Shown here: positions 1 through 6,094 of the stretch, piece by piece
How positions within the stretch are numbered: position 1 is the stretch's first letter
Layout: each line of letters begins with the position of its first letter
NCBI GenBank assembly: GCA_029881615.1
Contig: JAOUMF010000144.1
Coordinates: 1-6,142 of the forward strand
From: Alphaproteobacteria bacterium
Lineage (GTDB): Bacteria; Pseudomonadota; Alphaproteobacteria; UBA8366; JADFVY01
Length of the DNA: 6,142 nucleotides
Direction: 5' to 3'
Notes under the pieces: generated by a model
Told to the model about the DNA's origin: nothing
Databases searched by the model: none
What the model saw: the letters and a program-made list of their open reading frames with translations, nothing else
Made by a program: the position numbers and the translations under genes

Positions 1-29
1 GGTTTGTATCGGTTATGCGCGATGATCTA

Positions 30-806
30 TTACGACCCCGCGTTCTCCGTGTAACGCTTCAGCAGGTCGTCCGCGAAGGCCTCGCCCATGCTTTTGTGCA
101 GCTTCGGCGCCGCCATCGGGTTCAGGCCGCCGGCGACCATCGCCGCGCTGGCTTCGGTCGAGTTGACGACGGTTCCCGATTCCCAGACCGGATTGCCGTC
201 ACGGTCATAGAGCTTGAAGATGCCCCGGCCGCGGGCTTTCGCCTGGCCGCTGCCCATGGCGCCAGTGTAGAGGTAGTACTCTATCTCGTTGGCATCCATC
301 ATCATGACACCGTCCACGCCCAGCGCGGCGGCTGCCTTGGCGGCAAATTCGCTCTTCTTGCCGTCCATCTCCAACTGAACCGCCGGCGTGCCCGGCAGGC
401 CAACTTTCTTGTCTTTGATAGACTGGTCGTAGGCTGCAACCATCGACTTGATCTCGGCATTCGCAGCGACTTCGCTGGGCGACTTGATCGTGAAACGGCC
501 AGCAGTACCCATTTTTTCAATAAAGCCGACAACTGCGTCGCCGGCGACTTCTTCGCCATTGCCCAGCTTTTCCTCGCCCTTGGCAAGCTTCGTAACGGCG
601 CCGGCAAGTGCCACCATGCCACCCAGGCCACCGCTGTCTTCTTCCTCGGTGACATAGGCCGGTACCGCGAAGGATACAACGGCGACGGTTTTGATGGCGG
701 CCACCTTGGCCGGATCGGCGCTGAATTCAGATGAAGAGCAGGCGCTGACAATGAAAAGCGCCGCGACAAGCGCTACGCCACGCGCCAATTTCAAATTAAA
801 CGACAT
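30..806 (-). CDS. Predicted outer-membrane lipoprotein of unknown function
   Basis: The 258-residue product begins with a basic n-region (K6, R9), a hydrophobic stretch and a lipobox ending VSAC, so Cys23 should be lipidated by the Lgt/LspA pathway. Ser follows the Cys, so outer-membrane sorting by Lol is expected. The mature part starts with a Ser-rich linker and a beta strand (IKTVAVVSFAVP, 38-49), then a Gly/Ala-rich segment (59-100). A later strand-rich part (about 160-212) reads LGVDGVMMMD, then KARGRGIFKLYDRDGNPVWES. This layout recalls envelope lipoproteins with a CsgG/TolB-N-like alpha/beta fold, but that is an inference from pattern only and I do not recognise a named family. The start is supported by an AAGGAA ribosome site about seven bases upstream. 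It lies 142 bases after the next gene upstream on the same strand, with an AT-rich gap between, so it probably has its own promoter. Confidence 0.85.
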   Translation of the reverse strand: MSFNLKLARGVALVAALFIVSACSSSEFSADPAKVAAIKTVAVVSFAVPAYVTEEEDSGGLGGMVALAGAVTKLAKGEEKLGNGEEVAGDAVVGFIEKMGTAGRFTIKSPSEVAANAEIKSMVAAYDQSIKDKKVGLPGTPAVQLEMDGKKSEFAAKAAAALGVDGVMMMDANEIEYYLYTGAMGSGQAKARGRGIFKLYDRDGNPVWESGTVVNSTEASAAMVAGGLNPMAAPKLHKSMGEAFADDLLKRYTENAGS

Positions 807-882
807 TATGGGTTCCTTACTTTCTGTGTTCGGGCCTTTCCAGCAATGTTATTGGTGGCGGCCGCAGCCGCGAAATATATGT

Positions 883-900
883 GTTCATATGTTAATGAAC
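883..900. promoter_or_regulatory. 18-base inverted repeat upstream of the lipoprotein gene
   Basis: GTTCAT, six bases (ATGTTA), then ATGAAC form a perfect 6-base inverted repeat in an AT-rich stretch (about 873-965), 77 bases before the lipoprotein start. AT-rich sequence plus a dyad fits an operator or promoter region. No convincing -35/-10 pair could be fixed, so the promoter itself is not placed. A second GC-rich hairpin (GCGGC, CGCA, GCCGC, 858-871) lies between the dyad and the gene, in what would be the 5' untranslated region; it has no T run and is not a terminator. Confidence 0.35.
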
Positions 901-948
901 CGTTATTTTTGACCCCTTATTTGGCAAAAAATCAACATTTTTAACAAC

Positions 949-1677
949 TCAAAGGCCGTATTTTATTTCTAGTGCGGCGATCGACCTGGCGCGGTGTTGT
1001 TTCAGGTAATCGCGCCAGGTGGGGTTGATTTCGATCTCTCGGCGCATCTGTTCGCGCCATTCCGCGCGATCGGCATCCGATGCAAATTGAAGATGGCCGG
1101 GAATGCCCTCGGGCACCGTCCGCGGTGTTTCACCATGGGTCGCCAGCAGAGCGTGGAAATCATCCGCCACCAGCTGGGCAATCCGTCTGGCGGTATCCGG
1201 CTCCATCGTGTAGCGATCATGCTTGTCGAGAGTCATGTCATAGGCGGCCAGGGCATGGATCTCATCCAGCGCATGATTCCAGGCGGTGGGGTTGTGGGTG
1301 TAATCGGGGAATGTCAGCGTTTCGCTGCTGGCGGGACGGTGTTCGTGCAGCGTCGAATGCAGCGCCGGTGCATGCATTGTGCGTATTTCATGGTGTAGCC
1401 ATTCATCGAATGGTGATTTCAGATAGATCAGGGAGGGTAGATGGATGGTCCCTGTTTCGTCGGACTCAATAAATCCGCCGGGGCGTCTCCAGCTATGTGA
1501 ATAGGTAAAATTCCGTTGGGCGCCAGCATAAACATAGGCCACCCAGACATAGGCCCCGTCGCCATCCGGCCCGATGACCCGGAATGACCGCGGCATGACC
1601 ACGCCGACGGATGCGGCCAGAAGTCCCATGGCCAGCGGGAGCAGGATAATTGCCATCACGCGAACGAACCGCCTCAT
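949..1677 (-). CDS. Unknown membrane-anchored or secreted His-rich protein
   Basis: The product has 242 residues from the ATG at 1677. An in-frame GTG lies nine bases upstream at 1686, but the GGGGTGGA sequence just before the ATG is a good ribosome site and the GTG falls inside it, so the ATG is preferred. Residues 1-3 are basic (MRR) and about 7-28 form one hydrophobic helix, a signal anchor or uncleaved signal. Next comes a probable beta-sandwich (about 38-88) with GAYVWVAYVY, then FIESDETGTIHLP. That pattern resembles carboxypeptidase-regulatory-like or transthyretin-like domains, a tentative reading. A striking His cluster follows (H95, H96, H102, H107, H111, H113), then a mostly helical, charged C-terminal half. 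I do not recognise the family. Six histidines in 19 residues could bind a metal, but no enzyme motif is visible. It is divergent from the small secreted-protein gene at 1821. Confidence 0.8.
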   Translation of the reverse strand: MRRFVRVMAIILLPLAMGLLAASVGVVMPRSFRVIGPDGDGAYVWVAYVYAGAQRNFTYSHSWRRPGGFIESDETGTIHLPSLIYLKSPFDEWLHHEIRTMHAPALHSTLHEHRPASSETLTFPDYTHNPTAWNHALDEIHALAAYDMTLDKHDRYTMEPDTARRIAQLVADDFHALLATHGETPRTVPEGIPGHLQFASDADRAEWREQMRREIEINPTWRDYLKQHRARSIAALEIKYGL

Positions 1678-1767
1678 CAAATCCACCCCGGTGCGTGTTG
1701 TTCGTAACGATGATTATGCCTGAAAGGGCAGGGTGATGGGTTAATGCTTCACGGACTGTTCAAATGC

Positions 1768-1792
1768 ATCGATCAGTCGATTCTGCTATGTT
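1768..1792 (+). promoter_or_regulatory. Possible promoter and dyad before the small secreted-protein gene
   Basis: ATCGA, TCAG, TCGAT (1768-1781) is a perfect 5-base inverted repeat, and three bases after it TGCTATGTT (1784-1792) looks like an extended -10 element facing the gene that starts at 1821. No good -35 box sits at the usual distance, which an extended -10 can tolerate. The rest of this 143-base divergent gap (1678-1820) shows nothing else I can name. Confidence 0.25.
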
Positions 1793-1820
1793 TGGATTTC
1801 AGATCCGACGGGAGGCTCGA

Positions 1821-2165
1821 ATGCGGACAGTAAGATTGCCCTTTGTTCTCGCCGCCGCCTTTATGGCGTTTCTGTTGTTGCCGGCCGCGCCGGCATTGGC
1901 GGACAGGATCGATGGAAACTGGTGCTTTACGGATGGCCGCCATATGTCGATCGCCGGTCCGGCCATCGTTACCCCGGGCGGTGCCCGAATGATCGGCGAC
2001 TATGATCGGCACAGCTTCCATTATGTCGCGCCCGCGGGCGAGGCGGACGCCGGCGCCCAGATCGATATGATCCAGTTCGATGAATACACCATCCAGGTCG
2101 TCACCACCTCGCCTGATGGCCTCGCGCGCACGGAAACCTGGAAACGCTGCGACCTGACAACGTGA
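1821..2165 (+). CDS. Small secreted protein with two cysteines, function unknown
   Basis: The product has 114 residues from the ATG at 1821. The reading frame is open to an ATG at 1764, but the 1821 start has a GGGAGG ribosome site five bases before it (1810-1815) and opens directly into a Sec signal peptide: MRT, an Arg, a hydrophobic core (7-20) and a cleavage site ALA|D after residue 27. The mature protein of about 87 residues reads DRIDGNWCFTDGRHMS, then TPGGARMIGDYDRHSFHYVAP, and ends TETWKRCDLTT. Cys35 and Cys110 are the only cysteines and lie near the two ends, so a disulphide closing a small beta-rich domain in the periplasm is plausible. It looks like one of the small conserved hypothetical exported proteins of alphaproteobacteria. 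It converges on the phosphodiesterase gene with a 30-base gap and no visible terminator. Confidence 0.8.
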   Translation: MRTVRLPFVLAAAFMAFLLLPAAPALADRIDGNWCFTDGRHMSIAGPAIVTPGGARMIGDYDRHSFHYVAPAGEADAGAQIDMIQFDEYTIQVVTTSPDGLARTETWKRCDLTT

Positions 2166-2195
2166 GTCTGGTGGTTGCCGCCGCACTCGCCGCCC

Positions 2196-3038
2196 TCAGT
2201 TTCGCGCCGCGGCCAGGTCCGCCAGTGTCGCGGCTTCCTCCGCCTCGCGGTGATCCATGATGAAGCGCGGGCTGTCGTCCATGTAAAAATGCGTGTGCAC
2301 CATCAGGGAGTCGGCACTCGCCAGCACCAACCCGTAGGCTGGCGGTTCATGGTTGCCGGGGCTCAGCACGCGCTCGCGAAACTGCAGTTCGGACTGGTGC
2401 GCCGTCGCCGGCAGGGTGGAGACCGGAATGCCGTGCCACGAGCCGGAAATCGCCCGGTGGGCATGGCCGAAAAAGATATGCCGCACGCGCCCGTGAGCGG
2501 CCAGCCTTGGCGCCAGCGCCTCGCCATTCATCATCCTGATGCTGTCCAGCGGCGGCAGGCCGATATCGAAGGGCGGGTGGTGGACGAAAAGAAACAGGTC
2601 GCGGTCGGCGCGCTCGCTCAGCACCCGGTCCAGCCAGGCCAGCCGTTGCTCGCACATCATCCCGCCATGGTCGCCCGCGACCACGCTGTCCAGCATCACG
2701 CAGTCGGCCAGTGGGGTTTCCACCACATATTGCACGAAGCCGTTTTCATCGCGTGGCGAATCCGGGAAGGCGGCCAGGAATTCTTCCCGCGAGTCATGGT
2801 TCCCGATCACCAGGTGGCAGGGCATGGACAGCCGCTCCAGAATGACCCGCAGCTCCGCATAGGCCGCGGCCTCGCCAAGATGGGCAAGGTCGCCGGTGAC
2901 AACGACGAAGGCGGCATCGGGCTGTTTGCGGTTGATGTCGTCCACCGCCAGGGCCAGTCGCTCGCGCGGGTCCAGCGCGTAGAGCGGCCGAGGGGCCGGC
3001 ACCAGATGGGGATCCGTCAGATGAACAAATTTCAGCAT
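2196..3038 (-). CDS. Class III phosphodiesterase (CpdA/GpdQ-like metallophosphoesterase)
   Basis: A 280-residue calcineurin-type phosphoesterase with every metal-binding motif: TDPH (D9, H11), GDL (D50), GNHD (N80, H81), HHPP (H153/H154) and GHAH (H192, H194). Ligand spacing and total length closely match the glycerophosphodiesterase GpdQ (274 residues) and the related cAMP phosphodiesterases CpdA/Icc. The segment around LDS (116-118) and the CEQRLAWLD stretch are typical of that group. Known members hydrolyse cyclic nucleotides or glycerophosphodiesters with a two-metal (Fe, Mn or Zn) centre; which substrate applies here cannot be read from the sequence. No signal peptide is present, so it should be cytoplasmic. 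GGAG lies nine bases before the ATG. No glycerol-phosphate transport or adenylate cyclase gene is adjacent. Confidence 0.93.
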   Translation of the reverse strand: MLKFVHLTDPHLVPAPRPLYALDPRERLALAVDDINRKQPDAAFVVVTGDLAHLGEAAAYAELRVILERLSMPCHLVIGNHDSREEFLAAFPDSPRDENGFVQYVVETPLADCVMLDSVVAGDHGGMMCEQRLAWLDRVLSERADRDLFLFVHHPPFDIGLPPLDSIRMMNGEALAPRLAAHGRVRHIFFGHAHRAISGSWHGIPVSTLPATAHQSELQFRERVLSPGNHEPPAYGLVLASADSLMVHTHFYMDDSPRFIMDHREAEEAATLADLAAARN

Positions 3039-3067
3039 GCGGCGGGACTCCAGCGGGAAAAAACGAG

Positions 3068-3122
3068 AGTTGGGGCCGGCGGCCTCCGACGGCGAGGGAT
3101 CATCCCATAGTTGGGGCCGGCG
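3068..3122. repeat. 14-base direct repeat pair around a small dyad
   Basis: AGTTGGGGCCGGCG occurs exactly at 3068-3081 and again at 3109-3122, 41 bases apart start to start. Between them lies GGGAT-C-ATCCC (3096-3106), a 5-base inverted repeat. All three lie in the 144-base gap in front of the phosphodiesterase gene. A 41-base period is close to four helical turns, so the two copies would face the same side of the DNA, as expected of paired operator sites. A chance or duplication-derived repeat is also possible. Confidence 0.45.
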
Positions 3123-3123
3123 C

Positions 3124-3151
3124 GGTATAGGGAATATCGTTCGTGAAACAA
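3124..3151 (-). promoter_or_regulatory. Possible promoter for the phosphodiesterase gene
   Basis: Read on the minus strand, TTGTTT (3151-3146), 16 bases, then TATACC (3129-3124) form a modest sigma70-like pair. The upstream copy of the 14-base direct repeat begins immediately after the -10 and would cover the transcription start, the usual place for a repressor site. Each box matches the consensus only partly. Confidence 0.3.
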
Positions 3152-3182
3152 GCCACGATCCTGGTCACACTGCCATAAAGCT

Positions 3183-3770
3183 TTACTCTCCGGGAATGGT
3201 ATCAATCACTTCGCCGTCGGCGGAGATCTGCAATGTGTAGTGACCACCCGGCATGGGCGGCTCGAGTTTAACAAACACCCACCAGGCGGGCCTAGAAAGT
3301 ATGTATGGTTGCGCGCCGGTGTTTACCGGGATGGCCCGTTCTTCAAGGAAACGGGTCGCGAATTCAATTGCCTGCGCCTTGGTTACGATTCTTTTTTGCG
3401 ATGCGGGGCAGGCGGGTTTTCCTGGCGGCTTCGCGACGGCGCATTCTTCGGTCGCTTCGCAGCGAACGACTTCGCCACCGGGCAACAAGGTCACGCTCGC
3501 ATAGCCCTGCTTGTCGCTGGACAACAGGGGGAAGCTGATAGACCAGAGATCGTTCGCCCAGGAGGCGCCGCCGACCACCTCTTCATACTGACTATTCTTT
3601 CTGGCGATCCATTTCTCGGCTATTTGCCTTGCTTCCGCCGCCGAACCGTAATCCCGGCAGGGTATTTCTTCGGCCGGGGCGGTCGACTCAGCCAATGCCG
3701 CAGGATGGTAGGCCATCAATGCCAGAACTGCAGCGAGATCGTGCCATTTCAATTGCCGCGATATCCTCAT
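3183..3770 (-). CDS. Secreted protein with two PepSY-like units, function unknown
   Basis: The 195-residue product has a Sec signal peptide: basic residues R2, R5, K8, a hydrophobic core (11-20) and cleavage ALA|E after residue 27. The mature part contains two similar units, about 43-104 and 130-191. Each has a helix (AEARQIAEKWIARKN; KAQAIEFATRFLEER), a Trp-containing strand (LWSISFPL; WWVFVKLE) and a closing strand ending in GEV (VTLLPGGEVVRC; LQISADGEVIDTI). That helix-strand-strand pattern resembles PepSY or PepSY-like domains, but the assignment comes from eye alignment only. Four cysteines (38, 104, 110, 121) could form disulphides in the periplasm. An AAAGAG ribosome site precedes the ATG. 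It follows the dihydrodiol dehydrogenase gene by 70 bases on the same strand without a clear promoter or terminator, so read-through is possible, but nothing suggests a role in phthalate catabolism. Confidence 0.82.
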   Translation of the reverse strand: MRISRQLKWHDLAAVLALMAYHPAALAESTAPAEEIPCRDYGSAAEARQIAEKWIARKNSQYEEVVGGASWANDLWSISFPLLSSDKQGYASVTLLPGGEVVRCEATEECAVAKPPGKPACPASQKRIVTKAQAIEFATRFLEERAIPVNTGAQPYILSRPAWWVFVKLEPPMPGGHYTLQISADGEVIDTIPGE

Positions 3771-3840
3771 GCCTCAACTCTTTGTCAGTTTCTTGACTGC
3801 ATCCTGAACGGGAAGTATGGCGGAAAATGGGCTGGAAAAG

Positions 3841-5046
3841 TTAATCCGGAGTTTGTTTCGCCGGCACCTGTAAATTCATCGCGATTTCGCGCCCCTCTTG
3901 CGCGGACTGGAGGATCGCCAAGCTGACTTCCAGGGTGGCGAGGCCCCAAGGGCCGGAATGCAGCGGCGGGACATTGTCCACCACCGCCGCGTAGAGTTCG
4001 TCCATGACCTCGACGCGGGGAATTTTCGGCCGGGGCAGGGGATCGAGGCGGGCCTCTTCGTCGCCGTAGATCATAACGCCGTCAGGCGTGGGGCGCAGGT
4101 CGGCCCGTTCGCAACAGGCCATGACGAAGCCGAAATGTTCATGGGCTTCGGGCAGCGGGCTGTCGGTGGAAAGGCCCGCGCCGTCCTGGCCATAGTTGCG
4201 GCGGCGTTTCATGGCCGCTTCGTCCTTTGCCGAGGTGGCGGCTTTTAGCGCGCGCCTTGCCCGGCCGTAATCCGCCGGATTCTTTCGCCGGCCAAGTTCG
4301 CCCATCCAGCCCATGAATTCGTCGCTGTCGAACCGGCCATAGCCGCTGTAGGTCAGCGAGGCGAAGGCGCCGCCCTCGAAATCCATGATCAGGCTGTAGG
4401 CGCCCTCGGTCGGGCGCGCCGGGTCCCAATTGCCGGTCATGGCGCGCACGGTCCGCACCATGCCGCCGCCCAGCAGCCGCGCCACATCGATCTGGTGGAC
4501 GGCCTGGCTGAACACCACGCCGCCGCCTTGCGCGCTGTCCAGTTCCTCCGGCCGGCGCGGGCGATAGAGGAAATCCGTGTAGTTCATCGCATTTATCATC
4601 CGCAGGCGGCCGACCTCGCCGCCGGCGATGATCTCGCGCGCCCGCAGCACCGGGGCGTCGAAGCCATGGCTGGGACCGACGACCATATGGACACCGGCTT
4701 CACGCGCGGCCACCACCATCGCCTTGCCTTCGTCCAGCGTGATCGCCAGCGGTTTTTCCACCAGGATATGCTTGCCCGCGCGGGCCGCGATGGCGACATG
4801 TTCGGCATGGAACTGGTGCGGGCTTGCGATATAGACGGCCTCGACGCCGGGGTCGCGACATAGGGTTTCCACGTCGTCAAAGGTGGGCGCGGCGAATTCG
4901 GCGGTGAAGGCGGTGCGGGCCTCCGCCCCCGGCGACGTCGCGGCGACCAGACGGAAGCGCTTGTCCCGCCCGAAGGTGGGCAGCATCAGGGTGAAGGCCC
5001 GGCCCAGCCCGATGACACCGAGGCCGACTTGCCGCCCCCCTACCAT
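3841..5046 (-). CDS. pht4: Gfo/Idh/MocA dehydrogenase, probable phthalate 4,5-cis-dihydrodiol dehydrogenase
   Basis: A 401-residue NAD(P)-dependent dehydrogenase. The N-terminal Rossmann domain opens with GLGVIGLGRAF (8-18), and EKP (97-99) is the family hallmark near the cofactor. The C-terminal domain has GGGVVFSQAVHQID (174-187), with His184 in the usual catalytic position. NYTDFLYRPRRPEELD (155-170), YSGYGRFDSDE (233-243) and the terminal GPWGLATLEVSLA are, from memory, characteristic of phthalate 4,5-cis-dihydrodiol dehydrogenase (Pht4/OphB, about 400 residues) rather than of sugar dehydrogenases. The enzyme would oxidise the cis-4,5-dihydrodiol of phthalate to 4,5-dihydroxyphthalate, giving NAD(P)H. 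Its ATG overlaps the end of the reductase gene in ATGGTAG, so the two are surely one transcript and probably translationally coupled; its own ribosome site is weak. A related aromatic acid as substrate is the main alternative. Confidence 0.88.
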   Translation of the reverse strand: MVGGRQVGLGVIGLGRAFTLMLPTFGRDKRFRLVAATSPGAEARTAFTAEFAAPTFDDVETLCRDPGVEAVYIASPHQFHAEHVAIAARAGKHILVEKPLAITLDEGKAMVVAAREAGVHMVVGPSHGFDAPVLRAREIIAGGEVGRLRMINAMNYTDFLYRPRRPEELDSAQGGGVVFSQAVHQIDVARLLGGGMVRTVRAMTGNWDPARPTEGAYSLIMDFEGGAFASLTYSGYGRFDSDEFMGWMGELGRRKNPADYGRARRALKAATSAKDEAAMKRRRNYGQDGAGLSTDSPLPEAHEHFGFVMACCERADLRPTPDGVMIYGDEEARLDPLPRPKIPRVEVMDELYAAVVDNVPPLHSGPWGLATLEVSLAILQSAQEGREIAMNLQVPAKQTPD

Positions 5047-6017
5047 TTCAGCACCAGTTCGTCCGACAATGCGCGCGATACGCAGATCATGATATGGCCC
5101 TGCTTTTCCTCGTCGGTCAGCACCATATCACGATGGTCGGCCTCGCCCGATACCAGCACCGTCTTGCAGGTGCCGCAGGTGCCGCTCTCGCAGGAGCTGG
5201 GGGTTTTGTGGCCTGCCGCGCGCAGGGTATCCAGGATGGTCTGGCCGGCTGGAATTTCGACGGTCTCGCCGGTTTCCGCATGGCGAACGGTGAAGGGTTT
5301 GTCGTCGGCGCGCGCCGCCCCGGCGTCGGTGGCGAAATCCTCGAAATGGATGGCGCTTTGCGGCCAGTGCCCGGTGACGCCGCGCACTTCTTCCATCAGA
5401 GGGGCGGGGCCGCAGCACCAGACATGCGCCTTGCCTGCTTTTTCGAACAGGTCCCAGAAATCATATGCCTGGTTCGGGTCGCCGCCGTCATGATGGATGG
5501 TTACGCGTTCGGCAAAGGGCGGCGCGGACAGATCGTCCAGGAAGGCGGTGCTGGCCGCGTCTCGCGTGCAATAGATCAGCCGGTAATTGGTTTGTCCCCG
5601 TGCCGCCAGATGGCGGATCATCGACATGATCGGGGTGATGCCGATGCCCCCGGCGACGAAGATATGGTCCGGCGCCTCTCTCAGCGGAAAGCTGTTGTCC
5701 GGCGCCGAGACCATGATTTCGTCGTCCTCGCTTGTCTCGTCCACCAGGCTGGACGAACCGCCGCGCCCCGGCCGTTCCGCCTTGATACCCAGAACATAGC
5801 GGTGGCGCTCGGCCGGATCGTTGCACAGCGAATATTGCCGCCGCTTGCCCGAAGGGGTTTCCACGGTAACATGGGCGCCGGCCTCGAAAGGGGGCAACTC
5901 GCCGCCGCCGGGCGCGGCCAGTTCGAAAAGCCATATCCCTTCCGCCAGGATTTTCTTTTCGGCGATGCGCAGGGGGCGCAAGTCGATATCTTCCATGTTT
6001 TCTTGACCGCTTTTCAT
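5040..6017 (-). CDS. pht2: Phthalate 4,5-dioxygenase reductase (FMN, NAD and [2Fe-2S])
   Basis: A 325-residue reductase with the PDR/VanB domain order: flavin domain with RQYSLCN (60-66), NAD domain with GGIGITPI (123-130) and CCGPAPLM (201-208), and a C-terminal plant-type ferredoxin domain with Cys276, Cys281, Cys284 and Cys312. The stretches CESGTCGTCK and SGEADHRDMVL match, from memory, phthalate dioxygenase reductase of Burkholderia (322 residues), the type enzyme that binds FMN. It passes electrons from NADH through FMN and the [2Fe-2S] cluster to the Rieske oxygenase, whose gene starts divergently 77 bases away. The start is uncertain: ATG at 6017 has no ribosome site and ATG at 5996 (residue 8) only a weak AAGAAA, though the latter gives a length nearer the family's. 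No catalytic residue appears to be missing. A reductase for another aromatic acid dioxygenase is the alternative. Confidence 0.93.
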   Translation of the reverse strand: MKSGQENMEDIDLRPLRIAEKKILAEGIWLFELAAPGGGELPPFEAGAHVTVETPSGKRRQYSLCNDPAERHRYVLGIKAERPGRGGSSSLVDETSEDDEIMVSAPDNSFPLREAPDHIFVAGGIGITPIMSMIRHLAARGQTNYRLIYCTRDAASTAFLDDLSAPPFAERVTIHHDGGDPNQAYDFWDLFEKAGKAHVWCCGPAPLMEEVRGVTGHWPQSAIHFEDFATDAGAARADDKPFTVRHAETGETVEIPAGQTILDTLRAAGHKTPSSCESGTCGTCKTVLVSGEADHRDMVLTDEEKQGHIMICVSRALSDELVLKW

Positions 6018-6030
6018 AGCCGGGGTTCTA

Positions 6031-6059
6031 TTGACGTCTATTTCTTAGATATCTAACAT
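6031..6059 (+). promoter_or_regulatory. Sigma70-type promoter for the oxygenase gene
   Basis: TTGACG (6031-6036), a 17-base spacer and TAACAT (6054-6059) make a good -35/-10 pair facing right. Transcription would start near 6066 and give a leader of about 29 bases before the ATG at 6095. The opposing promoter for the reductase must also lie in this 77-base gap or just inside the oxygenase gene; only weak candidates are visible for it. Confidence 0.6.
6045..6056. promoter_or_regulatory. Perfect 12-base palindrome, candidate operator
   Basis: TTAGATATCTAA is its own reverse complement. It covers the last part of the spacer and the first three bases of the -10 box of the promoter at 6031-6059. 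Its centre is 33 bases from the reductase ATG at 6017 and 44 from the oxygenase ATG, so one bound dimer could affect both directions. Short AT-rich palindromes of this kind are typical of winged-helix repressors such as MarR or GntR family members; the family is a guess and no regulator gene is in the window. Confidence 0.5.
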
Positions 6060-6094
6060 ATTGCTCTTGTGACGCAAGGCAAAGAGGGCTGGCC

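Noticed and set aside
15..734. Plus-strand open frame of 239 codons opposite the lipoprotein gene
   Set aside because: The minus strand has a lipobox, ribosome site and sensible composition, whereas this frame lacks all of these.
691..912. Plus-strand open frame of 73 codons running into the AT-rich gap
   Set aside because: It starts antisense inside the lipoprotein gene, has no ribosome site, and its translation has no signal or domain.
2166..2195. Convergent 30-base gap examined for a bidirectional terminator
   Set aside because: No stem with a following T run is present on either strand.
2175..3110. Plus-strand open frame of 311 codons opposite the phosphodiesterase gene
   Set aside because: The minus strand carries all metallophosphoesterase motifs; the plus-strand translation is low in recognisable structure and rich in Arg, Gln and His, typical of a shadow frame.
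3139..3157. TCGTG/CACGA stem-loop after the two-unit secreted-protein gene, considered as a terminator
   Set aside because: The stem is only five base pairs and no T run follows on the minus strand, so it does not qualify as an intrinsic terminator.
3176..3185. TAAAGCTTTA palindrome across the stop codon of the secreted-protein gene
   Set aside because: It is short, AT-rich and partly formed by the stop codon, so chance explains it.
3037..3240. Plus-strand open frame of 67 codons across the gap before the phosphodiesterase gene
   Set aside because: It begins antisense to the phosphodiesterase start, has no ribosome site and contains the direct repeats in its translated part; it is more likely a chance frame.
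3240..3926. Plus-strand open frame of 228 codons
   Set aside because: It runs antisense to a gene with a signal peptide and into the end of the dehydrogenase gene; no ribosome site or domain is visible.
5094..6056. Plus-strand open frame of 320 codons opposite the reductase gene
   Set aside because: It is the antisense shadow of a gene with unmistakable flavin, NAD and ferredoxin motifs. Its translation has no recognisable domain, and long antisense frames are common in GC-rich DNA.
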